From Puniceicoccales bacterium (GTDB lineage Bacteria > Verrucomicrobiota > Verrucomicrobiia > Opitutales > JAIRKQ01), in assembly GCA_031273725.1 (NCBI GenBank), contig JAISRG010000084.1, forward strand, positions 1 to 10,860: DNA of 10,860 nt, in the 5' to 3' direction. Below the pieces are notes generated by a model, which worked only from the letters and a program-made list of their open reading frames with translations, did not search any database and was not told where the DNA came from. Made by a program: the position numbers and the translations under genes. This document shows, in pieces, positions 1 to 6,583 of the stretch; position 1 is the stretch's first letter, and each line of letters begins with the position of its first letter.

Positions 1-127
1 TCGTTTCAATCCTTGTATATTTTTCGCCATCGCGCACGTCAACGGCATGGACTATCGTGTCGACGAAACCATCGAATCCGACAACCACATTTTTTTTATG
101 TATTTCTCCTAAATTTTTCGTTACCAT
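1..127 (-). CDS. PfkB/ribokinase-like carbohydrate kinase, N-terminal fragment
   Basis: Only the first 42 codons lie in the window; the gene runs off the left edge. The translation begins MVTKNLGEIHKKNVVVGFDG and continues FVDTIVHAVDVRDGEKYTRIET. A beta-strand followed by GFDGFVD resembles the first strand and substrate-side Asp of the PfkB/ribokinase sugar-kinase fold, which phosphorylates sugars or nucleosides in the cytoplasm with ATP. The catalytic C-terminal motif (GAGD type) is outside the window, so substrate and activity cannot be judged. The ATG at 127 lies 5 bp after the stop of the LptF/LptG gene, so the two are probably co-transcribed. No Shine-Dalgarno sequence precedes it; an in-frame TTG three codons upstream is possible but overlaps the previous stop. 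Family assignment is by remembered resemblance and is moderate. Confidence 0.6.
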   Translation of the reverse strand, partial: MVTKNLGEIHKKNVVVGFDGFVDTIVHAVDVRDGEKYTRIET

Positions 128-132
128 GGTAA

Positions 133-1278
133 TCAATGTTGTGATGCGCGACGGAATAGGAATGCCCCCAATCCTGCTAATATTACATTTGGTATCCAGA
201 CCAAAATATCAGGCCGCATGCGGGGACGATCTCCAAACAAAGAAAACATCGCCATTACAAAATAATATCCCACGCACAAACACAACGCTACGGCAATATT
301 TAATGCCGTATCCCTTCGGTGAACTTTCATCCCAAGGGGAATGGCAAGCAAAGTCATGGTCAGTATGCCAAGTGCATTGGCAATGTTATTGCTAATTTGC
401 ATATTTATGAGTGTTTTTTGGTGGCGAACATTGTCGTAGGAAATCGCATCCTTTTTAAGATTTAAGTCTTTTTTTGCGGCCAGCAATTCATTTAACGTCA
501 TTCGGTGAAATTTTTTAGAAATGTGAATTGGAGTCCCCAGGAATTCCTTTGCCGGCAAATCAATGGTTATATTTTGAAAGAAAATAACCTTCGGGGCTTT
601 TTGAAAATCAGCTTCAAGGTCACTGGCGTCGAATTTTTCTATGTCTCCATCGTTTAGTTTCAACAAAAATGTATTCGATGCCTCCTCAAATATTATCCGT
701 CCATTTTTAGCAGAAATATAGGTGTTCAATGAATTCTTTTCGTCGAATCGCCAGATTTTCATATTATTAAAATTACCATCGGCCAGGTTATCGACGTATA
801 TCACGTAGCCCGAAAAATAGTCATTAAATATCTTGGGGGTGATAAATCGCATCGGCTTTTCCCGTATGATATCACTAAAAAATTGCCTATATCTGCTGAC
901 GGAATCGGGGGCATAGTATAGGTTGATGTACGCGGCAAGAAGTGTTAGTGCCAGTGCCAATGCGAATATTGGTTGTGTAATTTCCCACAAACTCATTCCG
1001 ACGCTTTTCATTGCAAGTATCTCGTTATGGGACGACATTCGGCCTATTACGATCAATATTCCTGCCATTATGCCAAGTGGGAGCGCATGTGAAAGGGCAG
1101 AGGGGGTAAGAATACACAGCAATTGAAAAGCTTCCAGACACGTTAGTCGTCCCATCGTGATCCACTCCACCACGTCACGCATGGCATTTGCCACCAGCAA
1201 TATGCCAACAAACAAACCCATCGCCATGCAAAAAACGATAAAAGTTTCCCAAAAGACATATCTTCGAAAGAGGTTCAC
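133..1278 (-). CDS. LptF/LptG-family LPS export permease (YjgP/YjgQ)
   Basis: 381 aa, the usual length for this family. LptF and LptG form the inner-membrane part of the LptB2FG ABC exporter, which lifts lipopolysaccharide out of the inner membrane and passes it to LptC/LptA. The architecture fits: an N-terminal membrane segment (about residues 8-32), two more up to about 120 with the cytoplasmic stretch GRMSSHNEILAMKSVGMS between them (the conserved coupling region facing LptB), a hydrophilic beta-rich periplasmic domain (about 125-280), and three C-terminal helices (about 295-375). I cannot tell LptF from LptG; a second family member and lptB must lie elsewhere. The start is GTG, 8 bp after the leuS stop, with no clear ribosome binding site, so translation may be coupled to leuS. 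The PfkB-like gene follows 5 bp downstream. Confidence 0.9.
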   Translation of the reverse strand: MNLFRRYVFWETFIVFCMAMGLFVGILLVANAMRDVVEWITMGRLTCLEAFQLLCILTPSALSHALPLGIMAGILIVIGRMSSHNEILAMKSVGMSLWEITQPIFALALALTLLAAYINLYYAPDSVSRYRQFFSDIIREKPMRFITPKIFNDYFSGYVIYVDNLADGNFNNMKIWRFDEKNSLNTYISAKNGRIIFEEASNTFLLKLNDGDIEKFDASDLEADFQKAPKVIFFQNITIDLPAKEFLGTPIHISKKFHRMTLNELLAAKKDLNLKKDAISYDNVRHQKTLINMQISNNIANALGILTMTLLAIPLGMKVHRRDTALNIAVALCLCVGYYFVMAMFSLFGDRPRMRPDILVWIPNVILAGLGAFLFRRASQH

Positions 1279-1286
1279 GTTAAAAA

Positions 1287-3869
1287 TTATTCAACGACAA
1301 AATTAACAACTTTTCCACCAACATAAACCTTTTTGACCATTTTTTTATTAGCAATATATTTTTGAACATTCCCGTTACGCATGGCGAGTTCAAAAATTAC
1401 ATTTTCCGGGATGTTTATGTCATCAACCACAAGTTCAGCTCGCATTTTTCCATTGACTTGAACGATAATCTTTTGGGAAGTCGGTATCATTTTTGAACTA
1501 TCATATTCCGGCCAACTGGCGTCGTAGATGCTTCCGCTGTTTCCGAGTCTTGCCCATAATTCTTCGGAAATATGAGGGGCAAATGGTGCTAAAATTTTTA
1601 GGAAATTCCTTGCGGAGGCATCGTCGAATCCACCTGCTTTTTGTATGGAATTTAGGCATATCATCATTTGTGAAATCGCCGTATTAAACTTTAGTCCTTC
1701 GATGTCATCTCCGACTTTCCTAATGGTCTCATTGGCAACCTTTTGGCATTCGTCGGACAAATTATTTTGAAAACTTCTGCTATTTCCGTCCCTATCCACA
1801 TATTCATTCCAAATTTTTTTCAAAAACCGAGAAACTCCTTCTATGCCTTTCGTGCTCCACGGTTTCATCATATCCAGTGGCCCAAGGAACATTTCGTATA
1901 GTCTCAGGGCATCTGCCCCATAATGCTTCACGATTTCGTCGGGATTAATAACATTTCCTCGGCTTTTTGACATTTTCGTTCCGTCCTCGCCGAGGATAAT
2001 GCCCTGGTGGAACAGCCTTTTAAATGGCTCCTTCTCCGTGTTAATAGCTCCTATGTCGAACAAAAACCTGTGCCAAAATCTTGCATACAGAAGGTGTAAA
2101 ACGGCGTGCTCCGCTCCTCCTATGTAAAAATCCGGTGTTTGCCAATAATTTACAGCTTTCGGATCAACGATATTGGTTTCGCAATGGGGCGACAAGTATC
2201 TTAGATAATACCAACAAGATCCAGCCCATTGGGGCATCGTATTGGTTTCCCGACGACCAAGAATCCAAGAAGAATTTTTGTTTTTTTCATCAAAATCCTC
2301 CGATGGGACAATCTGCCCGGTTTCGACGTTTACATAGACATTCAACCAAGAGTGTATTTTTGCAAGCGGACTTTCCCCATCCGAGGAAGGCAGATAGTTG
2401 TCCGTTGGAGGCAAAGTCAGTGGCAAATGGCTCATACAAAGCGGCAAAGCACAGTATGTCTGCCCATCCTTGGCGTTGGAAACGGGTTCATCCGGTAAAA
2501 ATTCTTTGAAATAAAATTTGTCATTGGCGACCGCTACTCTGTAATCTTTTTCTGGGATCCAGATTATTGGAATGGGCTCTCCCCAATATCTTTGGCGAGA
2601 AAATAACCAATCCCGCAGTTTGTAATTTTGAGAAAAATCAGCTTGTTTGGTTTTATGCAACCACGATACAATCTTTCCTTTGGCTTCTTCGTACTGAATT
2701 CCATCAAACTCTCCAGAATTTATCAGAACTCCATCGCCGACATATGGCAATTGACTATCTCCGGACCCGCCATCGATCACTTGGGTTATCGCAATGCCAT
2801 ATTTTGACGCAAAATCATAATCCCGTTTGTCATGCCCGGGGACCGCCATGATTGCACCACTTCCATAGCTAAATAGTACGTAATCGGCGACCCAAATTTC
2901 CATTTTTTTACCATTTGCAGGATTTATGGCGTATGCCCCCGTTTGGACTCCAGTTTTAAATTTTGCCAGGTCCGTTCGTTCCAGGTCGCTCTTCTTTTTA
3001 CTATCTTCAATGTACTTTTTCACGGCATCTGCAAATTTTGGAGCAACAATCTTTTCAACGAGCGGATGTTCCGGGGCAAGGACGAGAAATGTTACTCCGA
3101 AAATGGTATCCGGACGGGTGGTATATACGCAGATCTCTCCGTTGTGGCCATCAATTTTAAAATGAATATTTGCTCCTTCCGATTTCCCTATCCAAGCTAT
3201 TTGCTGACGTTTTGTCGAATCTGGCCAATCGATATCCGATAACCCTTCAAGCAATTTGTCAGCGTAGCGCGTTATTCTCAAAACCCACTGGCTCAAATTT
3301 TTTCTAACAACTGGGAAATTGCCCCGCTCGGACCGCCCGTTTATGACCTCTTCATTCGCCAGGACTGATTTTAACTCTTCGCACCACCAAACGGGACATT
3401 CGTCCACATATGCCAGCCCATGTTTAAAAAGTTGTAAAAATATCCACTGGGTCCACTTAAAATAACCGGGGTCGGTGGTATTAACTTCCCTATCCCAGTC
3501 GATGGCAAATCCAATTCGCTTCATTTGCTTTTTAAAGACTGCGATGTTATTGGCGGTATTGGTGGCTGGGTTGATACCAGTTTTGATTGCATGCTGTTCC
3601 GCTGGGAGTCCAAAAGCATCCCAGCCCATGGGATGTAGTACATTATATCCTTTCGCATGTTTATATCTAGCTAAAATATCGGATGCGGTATATCCTTCTG
3701 GGTGGCCGATGTGCAATCCTGCGCCCGACGGATAGGGAAACATATCTAAAACGTAGTATTTTTCCTTGGATGGATCTTCTTGGACGCAGAAGGTTTTGTG
3801 TTCATCCCAAAACCTTTGCCAAAACAATTCTATCCGATCGAAGTCATACTGTTTACATCCTACATACAT
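1287..3869 (-). CDS. leuS: Leucyl-tRNA synthetase
   Basis: Charges tRNA-Leu with leucine in the cytoplasm (class Ia synthetase). With the start used here the protein has 860 aa, typical for bacterial LeuRS. Visible landmarks are the HIGH motif (HIGH, residues 53-56), the CP1 editing domain with its Thr-rich stretch TTRPDTIFG near 250 and the GHDKRDYDF editing motif near 345-353, the WYYLRY and YIGGAEHAVLHLLY catalytic-core blocks, KMSKS at 632-636, and the C-terminal tRNA-binding domain. The text runs straight from HQGIILGEDGT into KMSKS, so the leucine-specific insertion seen before KMSKS in E. coli is absent, as in B. subtilis-type enzymes. The reading frame stays open to an ATG at 3929, but LeuRS normally starts just before YDF..IE..W, which favours the ATG at 3869 (or 3878). 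The extra 17-20 codons would also contain a perfect inverted repeat. First gene of a leuS-lptF/G-pfkB-like run. Confidence 0.97.
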   Translation of the reverse strand: MYVGCKQYDFDRIELFWQRFWDEHKTFCVQEDPSKEKYYVLDMFPYPSGAGLHIGHPEGYTASDILARYKHAKGYNVLHPMGWDAFGLPAEQHAIKTGINPATNTANNIAVFKKQMKRIGFAIDWDREVNTTDPGYFKWTQWIFLQLFKHGLAYVDECPVWWCEELKSVLANEEVINGRSERGNFPVVRKNLSQWVLRITRYADKLLEGLSDIDWPDSTKRQQIAWIGKSEGANIHFKIDGHNGEICVYTTRPDTIFGVTFLVLAPEHPLVEKIVAPKFADAVKKYIEDSKKKSDLERTDLAKFKTGVQTGAYAINPANGKKMEIWVADYVLFSYGSGAIMAVPGHDKRDYDFASKYGIAITQVIDGGSGDSQLPYVGDGVLINSGEFDGIQYEEAKGKIVSWLHKTKQADFSQNYKLRDWLFSRQRYWGEPIPIIWIPEKDYRVAVANDKFYFKEFLPDEPVSNAKDGQTYCALPLCMSHLPLTLPPTDNYLPSSDGESPLAKIHSWLNVYVNVETGQIVPSEDFDEKNKNSSWILGRRETNTMPQWAGSCWYYLRYLSPHCETNIVDPKAVNYWQTPDFYIGGAEHAVLHLLYARFWHRFLFDIGAINTEKEPFKRLFHQGIILGEDGTKMSKSRGNVINPDEIVKHYGADALRLYEMFLGPLDMMKPWSTKGIEGVSRFLKKIWNEYVDRDGNSRSFQNNLSDECQKVANETIRKVGDDIEGLKFNTAISQMMICLNSIQKAGGFDDASARNFLKILAPFAPHISEELWARLGNSGSIYDASWPEYDSSKMIPTSQKIIVQVNGKMRAELVVDDINIPENVIFELAMRNGNVQKYIANKKMVKKVYVGGKVVNFVVE

Positions 3870-3902
3870 GGCAACCATATAAATATGCCCGATGGAGAAA
3901 GA

Positions 3903-3920
3903 CAAGATTTTATAATCTTG
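3903..3920. repeat. Perfect inverted repeat in the leuS leader
   Basis: CAAGATT-TTAT-AATCTTG: seven-base arms separated by four bases, 34 bp upstream of the preferred leuS start. It could be a short hairpin in the leuS mRNA leader or an operator. It is too AT-rich and lacks a following T run on the relevant strand, so it is not an intrinsic terminator. If translation began at the 3929 ATG it would lie inside the coding sequence. Function is unknown. Confidence 0.4.
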
Positions 3921-4021
3921 AAATTTCATAAATTTTTCAAAAAATACTCGACAATGCCATACAAGTATGCAGTGTGGACATCATCTCCATGCATATTCGC
4001 ATTCGCTAGAACAAGGATTTG

Positions 4022-4040
4022 ACACATAGAATGGATGTGT
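4022..4040. repeat. Inverted repeat in the leuS-rho divergent region
   Basis: ACACAT-N7-ATGTGT, perfect six-base arms, 50 bp upstream of the chosen rho start. A consensus-like TTGACA (4019-4024) overlaps the left arm, but no good -10 box lies 16-18 bp downstream of it, so I do not call a promoter on it. A weaker TTGATG-N16-TATAAA pair (4050-4077) sits close to the rho ATG and would leave almost no leader. The repeat could be a regulatory site for rho, leuS or both; this is inference from position only. Confidence 0.3.
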
Positions 4041-4090
4041 TCGCAATTTTTGATGCATGGCTTTCGATTATTATAAAAATTCAAATTTCT

Positions 4091-6016
4091 ATGGATACTG
4101 AACTTACTAACGGTGAAAATCACGAAATTAAAAAAAGCAGACGGAAATCGCCCGTCAAATCGATTAAGCGCAAACAAAATACTTCAGAAATACCAGAATC
4201 GGTCGGTTCAAATGCTGACGATGGCCATGTTCCCGAAAGATTTTCGACTGATTTGGATAGTGGTTATGAGTCCAAAAGTCAGAATTATGTAGATGTTCAC
4301 GATACATCCAATGGGGTTTGGTCTCCTAATCATTCAAATGCAGCAGTTGAAGATGACCTATCATCTGCGCCCACGGGCGATTTCGAAAGGAAAAACTCCC
4401 ATAGGCAAAATTTTTCTACCCAGGTTGAAGAACAGTCGCCGTCGAACGCAACGCATAGATTTCCCCAAAGGCAACAAAATCACCGCAATAATGGCGATAG
4501 ACCACGAAACGGTGAAAATCGTTCTCAAAATGGCGGAGGACGCTATGGTAGGGATAACGGCAAAAACAACCACAACAATAATCAAAATTTCAAACACCAG
4601 CAAAATAGTGGCCAAAACCGGCAACGATTTGCCAGGACAGTAAGAATTGGTCAACTTTCAAGTGGACTGATCAAAGAAATGGAGTGCCTAAGTTCCTTCG
4701 ATACGCTGGCAAAATTTGCCGATGAAAATGTAAACTTTGATGCTCCACATTTTGATTTTAATGAAACCTATGAAGCCCGTGCGACATTGCCAATGAAAGA
4801 CATTTCGGCCTATGGTAGCAGCGTAGAAGAGGGCATCAAAAGTAGCCATAGACTCTTCGAATTACTGGTGGCAAAAAAGTTTGAAGAAAAAATACCCATC
4901 ATTGCCAGAGGAGCAATGGAAACCATAGAAGGAGGTGATGGTTTATTGGTATACGCCTGCGATAACTATAGAATCCGCCCACAGAGCGCATTCATCCCTA
5001 GATTTTTAATCCAAAAATATGGGCTACGTCGCGGACAAGATATCGTTGCTTACCTACACCCACCAGCTCAAAACTCCACATGTCCATTCGTGCTAAAAAT
5101 TAAAAGCATAATGGATAGTGATCCAACGCTGACAGGCAATCTGCCAAAATTTAAAGATCTGGTCCCATTTTATCCGACGGAGAGGCTATTTTTGGAATGT
5201 GCTGGTGATACGAAATGGGATAACGTTTCCATGCGCATAATCGACATTCTGACCCCCATTGGCCTGGGGCAACGTGGACTAATTGTTGCTCCCCCAAGAA
5301 CCGGAAAAACTGTCCTGCTGCAAGGGATAGCCAATGCCATTTCGAAGAATCGACCTGATGTTAAGCTGATCATATTGCTCATCGATGAGAGACCCGAAGA
5401 GGTGACTGATTTTCGTCGGCAGGTTGCAAATGCCGAAATCATCAGTTCGACATTCGACGAGTCCACGGATAATCATGTGCATGCGGCTGACATGGTGATC
5501 GATAAAGCTCGTAGGCAAGTGGAAGCAGGGAAACATGTGGTCATTCTGCTGGATTCGATCACGCGGCTTGCGCGAGCTCACAATACGGAACAACCAAGCA
5601 GTGGTAAATTGCTGTCTGGTGGTGTTGATGCCAATGCTCTCCAGGCACCGAAAAAATTTTTTGGAGCCGCAAGGAATATTGAAGGTGGAGGAAGCCTGAC
5701 AATTCTAGCAACCGCACTCGTGGAAACGGGAAGCCGCATGGATGAAGTGATTTTCGAAGAATTTAAGGGAACGGGGAATATGGAACTACACCTTGACAGA
5801 AGCCTTGTCGACAAACGGATGTTCCCAGCATTAAATATCGAGAAAAGTGGCACAAGGAAAGAGGAATTGCTCTACCATCCAGAGGAAATGGAAAAGGTCT
5901 ACGCATTGCGACGCGCCATAAAGGGTATTCCGCCGACCGATGCCATGGAGATGTTAATCCAGCGCATTAAAAAAACCAAAACAAACACAGAGTTTTTGTT
6001 AAACGTAAACCGATAG
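4091..6016 (+). CDS. rho: Transcription termination factor Rho with long disordered N-terminus
   Basis: Hexameric RNA-dependent ATPase/translocase that ends transcription of untranslated RNA. 641 aa with this start, against about 420 in E. coli. Residues 1 to about 182 are low-complexity, first charged, then very rich in Asn, Gln, Arg and Gly (for example QRQQNHRNNGDRPRNG), and probably disordered. The cold-shock-like RNA-binding region lies near 275-335, and its RNP1-like stretch reads GDGLLV (282-287). The ATPase core is intact: Walker A APPRTGKT (400-407), LIDERPEEVTDFRRQV, Walker B/catalytic LLDSITRLARA, the Q-loop region SGKLLSGGVDANAL, GTGNMELHL, and the SGTRKEELL stretch with the arginine finger. 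The frame is open upstream to a TTG at 4019, with an ATG at 4031. These would add a hydrophobic segment (VFAIFDAWLSIIIKIQI) foreign to Rho, so I prefer the ATG at 4091. None of the starts has a good Shine-Dalgarno sequence. Divergent from leuS, convergent with dgkA. Confidence 0.97.
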   Translation: MDTELTNGENHEIKKSRRKSPVKSIKRKQNTSEIPESVGSNADDGHVPERFSTDLDSGYESKSQNYVDVHDTSNGVWSPNHSNAAVEDDLSSAPTGDFERKNSHRQNFSTQVEEQSPSNATHRFPQRQQNHRNNGDRPRNGENRSQNGGGRYGRDNGKNNHNNNQNFKHQQNSGQNRQRFARTVRIGQLSSGLIKEMECLSSFDTLAKFADENVNFDAPHFDFNETYEARATLPMKDISAYGSSVEEGIKSSHRLFELLVAKKFEEKIPIIARGAMETIEGGDGLLVYACDNYRIRPQSAFIPRFLIQKYGLRRGQDIVAYLHPPAQNSTCPFVLKIKSIMDSDPTLTGNLPKFKDLVPFYPTERLFLECAGDTKWDNVSMRIIDILTPIGLGQRGLIVAPPRTGKTVLLQGIANAISKNRPDVKLIILLIDERPEEVTDFRRQVANAEIISSTFDESTDNHVHAADMVIDKARRQVEAGKHVVILLDSITRLARAHNTEQPSSGKLLSGGVDANALQAPKKFFGAARNIEGGGSLTILATALVETGSRMDEVIFEEFKGTGNMELHLDRSLVDKRMFPALNIEKSGTRKEELLYHPEEMEKVYALRRAIKGIPPTDAMEMLIQRIKKTKTNTEFLLNVNR

Positions 6017-6138
6017 CCCAGAAAATCCTGCGGAAATGCCTGTCTCCATGAACGCTTCCAATGTCCTTTTTTGCGTCAAGCAGGAGTGTCGTCGTACTTT
6101 GATTAAAATAAACTTACCATCAAATTGTTGCACCAATA
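6017..6138. other. Convergent rho/dgkA intergenic region
   Basis: 122 bp between two convergent stop codons. It contains a T6 run (about 6067-6072) preceded by an imperfect GGAAatGC/GCTTCC pairing with a 14-base loop, and a TTTGAT-N16-ATCAAA pair (about 6098-6125). Neither is a convincing intrinsic terminator for either strand. The two transcripts may end by Rho-dependent termination or overlap. No gene is seen here. Confidence 0.4.
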
Positions 6139-6531
6139 TTATTTAACCGTAACAATAAAGATGGCCGATACTATGATATTGCAAAGGGCAATGTAAACCG
6201 CCGCACTGGCGGTATCTTTAGCCTTCTTGGCGAGGGAAAATTTCTTGTTTTGAGATGCAAAATTCACAACAGATTCGACGGCAGTGTTTAAACATTCAGC
6301 TATCAGCAGTATGAAGAAATCAACGGTCAGAAGCAAAAACTTCCAGCTCCAACCAAGGAACCAAAAACAAATGGGCAAAATCACTATCCCGCAGACAAGT
6401 TCTACCCGGAACGGCCGTTCATGGCGCATGAAACGCATGCCACTAATGGAGTAGCTCAATGGATTAACAATATATCGCCATAAAAAAATTATGCATAACC
6501 TTAGCAATCTTCTAAAAAATTTCCTTTGCAT
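6139..6531 (-). CDS. dgkA: Diacylglycerol kinase, DgkA (integral membrane type)
   Basis: Small inner-membrane enzyme that phosphorylates diacylglycerol (or undecaprenol in Gram-positive relatives) to the phosphatidate form. 130 aa with this start, close to the usual 120-130. The family signature is clear: AECLNTAVESVVNFA carries the conserved Glu, Asn and second Glu of the active site, and AKKAKDTASAAVYIA matches the AKD..SAAV helix. The upstream RFMRHERPFRVEL corresponds to the amphipathic N-terminal segment. Three membrane helices are visible. The frame extends to a TTG at 6576, only 7 bp from the divergent gene; the ATG at 6531 gives a more typical length. A GGAGGG at about 6550 is 19 bases from this ATG, too far to be a normal ribosome binding site. 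Divergent from two phosphoglycerol-transferase-like genes whose by-product would be its substrate. Confidence 0.92.
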   Translation of the reverse strand: MQRKFFRRLLRLCIIFLWRYIVNPLSYSISGMRFMRHERPFRVELVCGIVILPICFWFLGWSWKFLLLTVDFFILLIAECLNTAVESVVNFASQNKKFSLAKKAKDTASAAVYIALCNIIVSAIFIVTVK

Positions 6532-6583
6532 GTGAAGAATTTTCGTTAACCCTCCACTGAAAGTTTGGAAAATCAAGTTGAGT

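Noticed and set aside
57..395. 112-aa plus-strand ORF
   Set aside because: Lies opposite the LptF/G gene and the PfkB-like start, both of which have recognisable family motifs; no start signal or recognisable content.
2081..2509. 142-aa plus-strand ORF and smaller overlapping ones antisense to leuS
   Set aside because: leuS is continuous and recognisable across this region; the antisense frames are shadows of its codon use.
4019..4090. 24-codon extension of rho from TTG 4019 or ATG 4031
   Set aside because: It encodes a hydrophobic, signal-like segment atypical for Rho; AAGGA at 4013-4017 is 13 bases from the ATG 4031. Cannot be excluded, but ATG 4091 is preferred.
3930..4090. tRNA or small RNA gene in the leuS-rho gap
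   Set aside because: No T-loop GTTCRANNC context, acceptor pairing or terminator could be found on either strand.
4293..4643. 116-aa ORF in another frame within rho, and an antisense 97-aa ORF over the same stretch
   Set aside because: Both arise from the low-complexity N-terminal coding region of rho, which keeps several frames open.
6060..6125. Possible bidirectional terminator between rho and dgkA
   Set aside because: The T6 run has only an imperfect, bulged stem in front of it, and the TTTGAT/ATCAAA pair has a 16-base loop and no T tract.
6532..6576. 15-codon extension of dgkA from TTG 6576
   Set aside because: It would leave only 7 bp to the divergent gene and make the protein longer than usual; a GGAGGG inside it does not lead a normal start codon.
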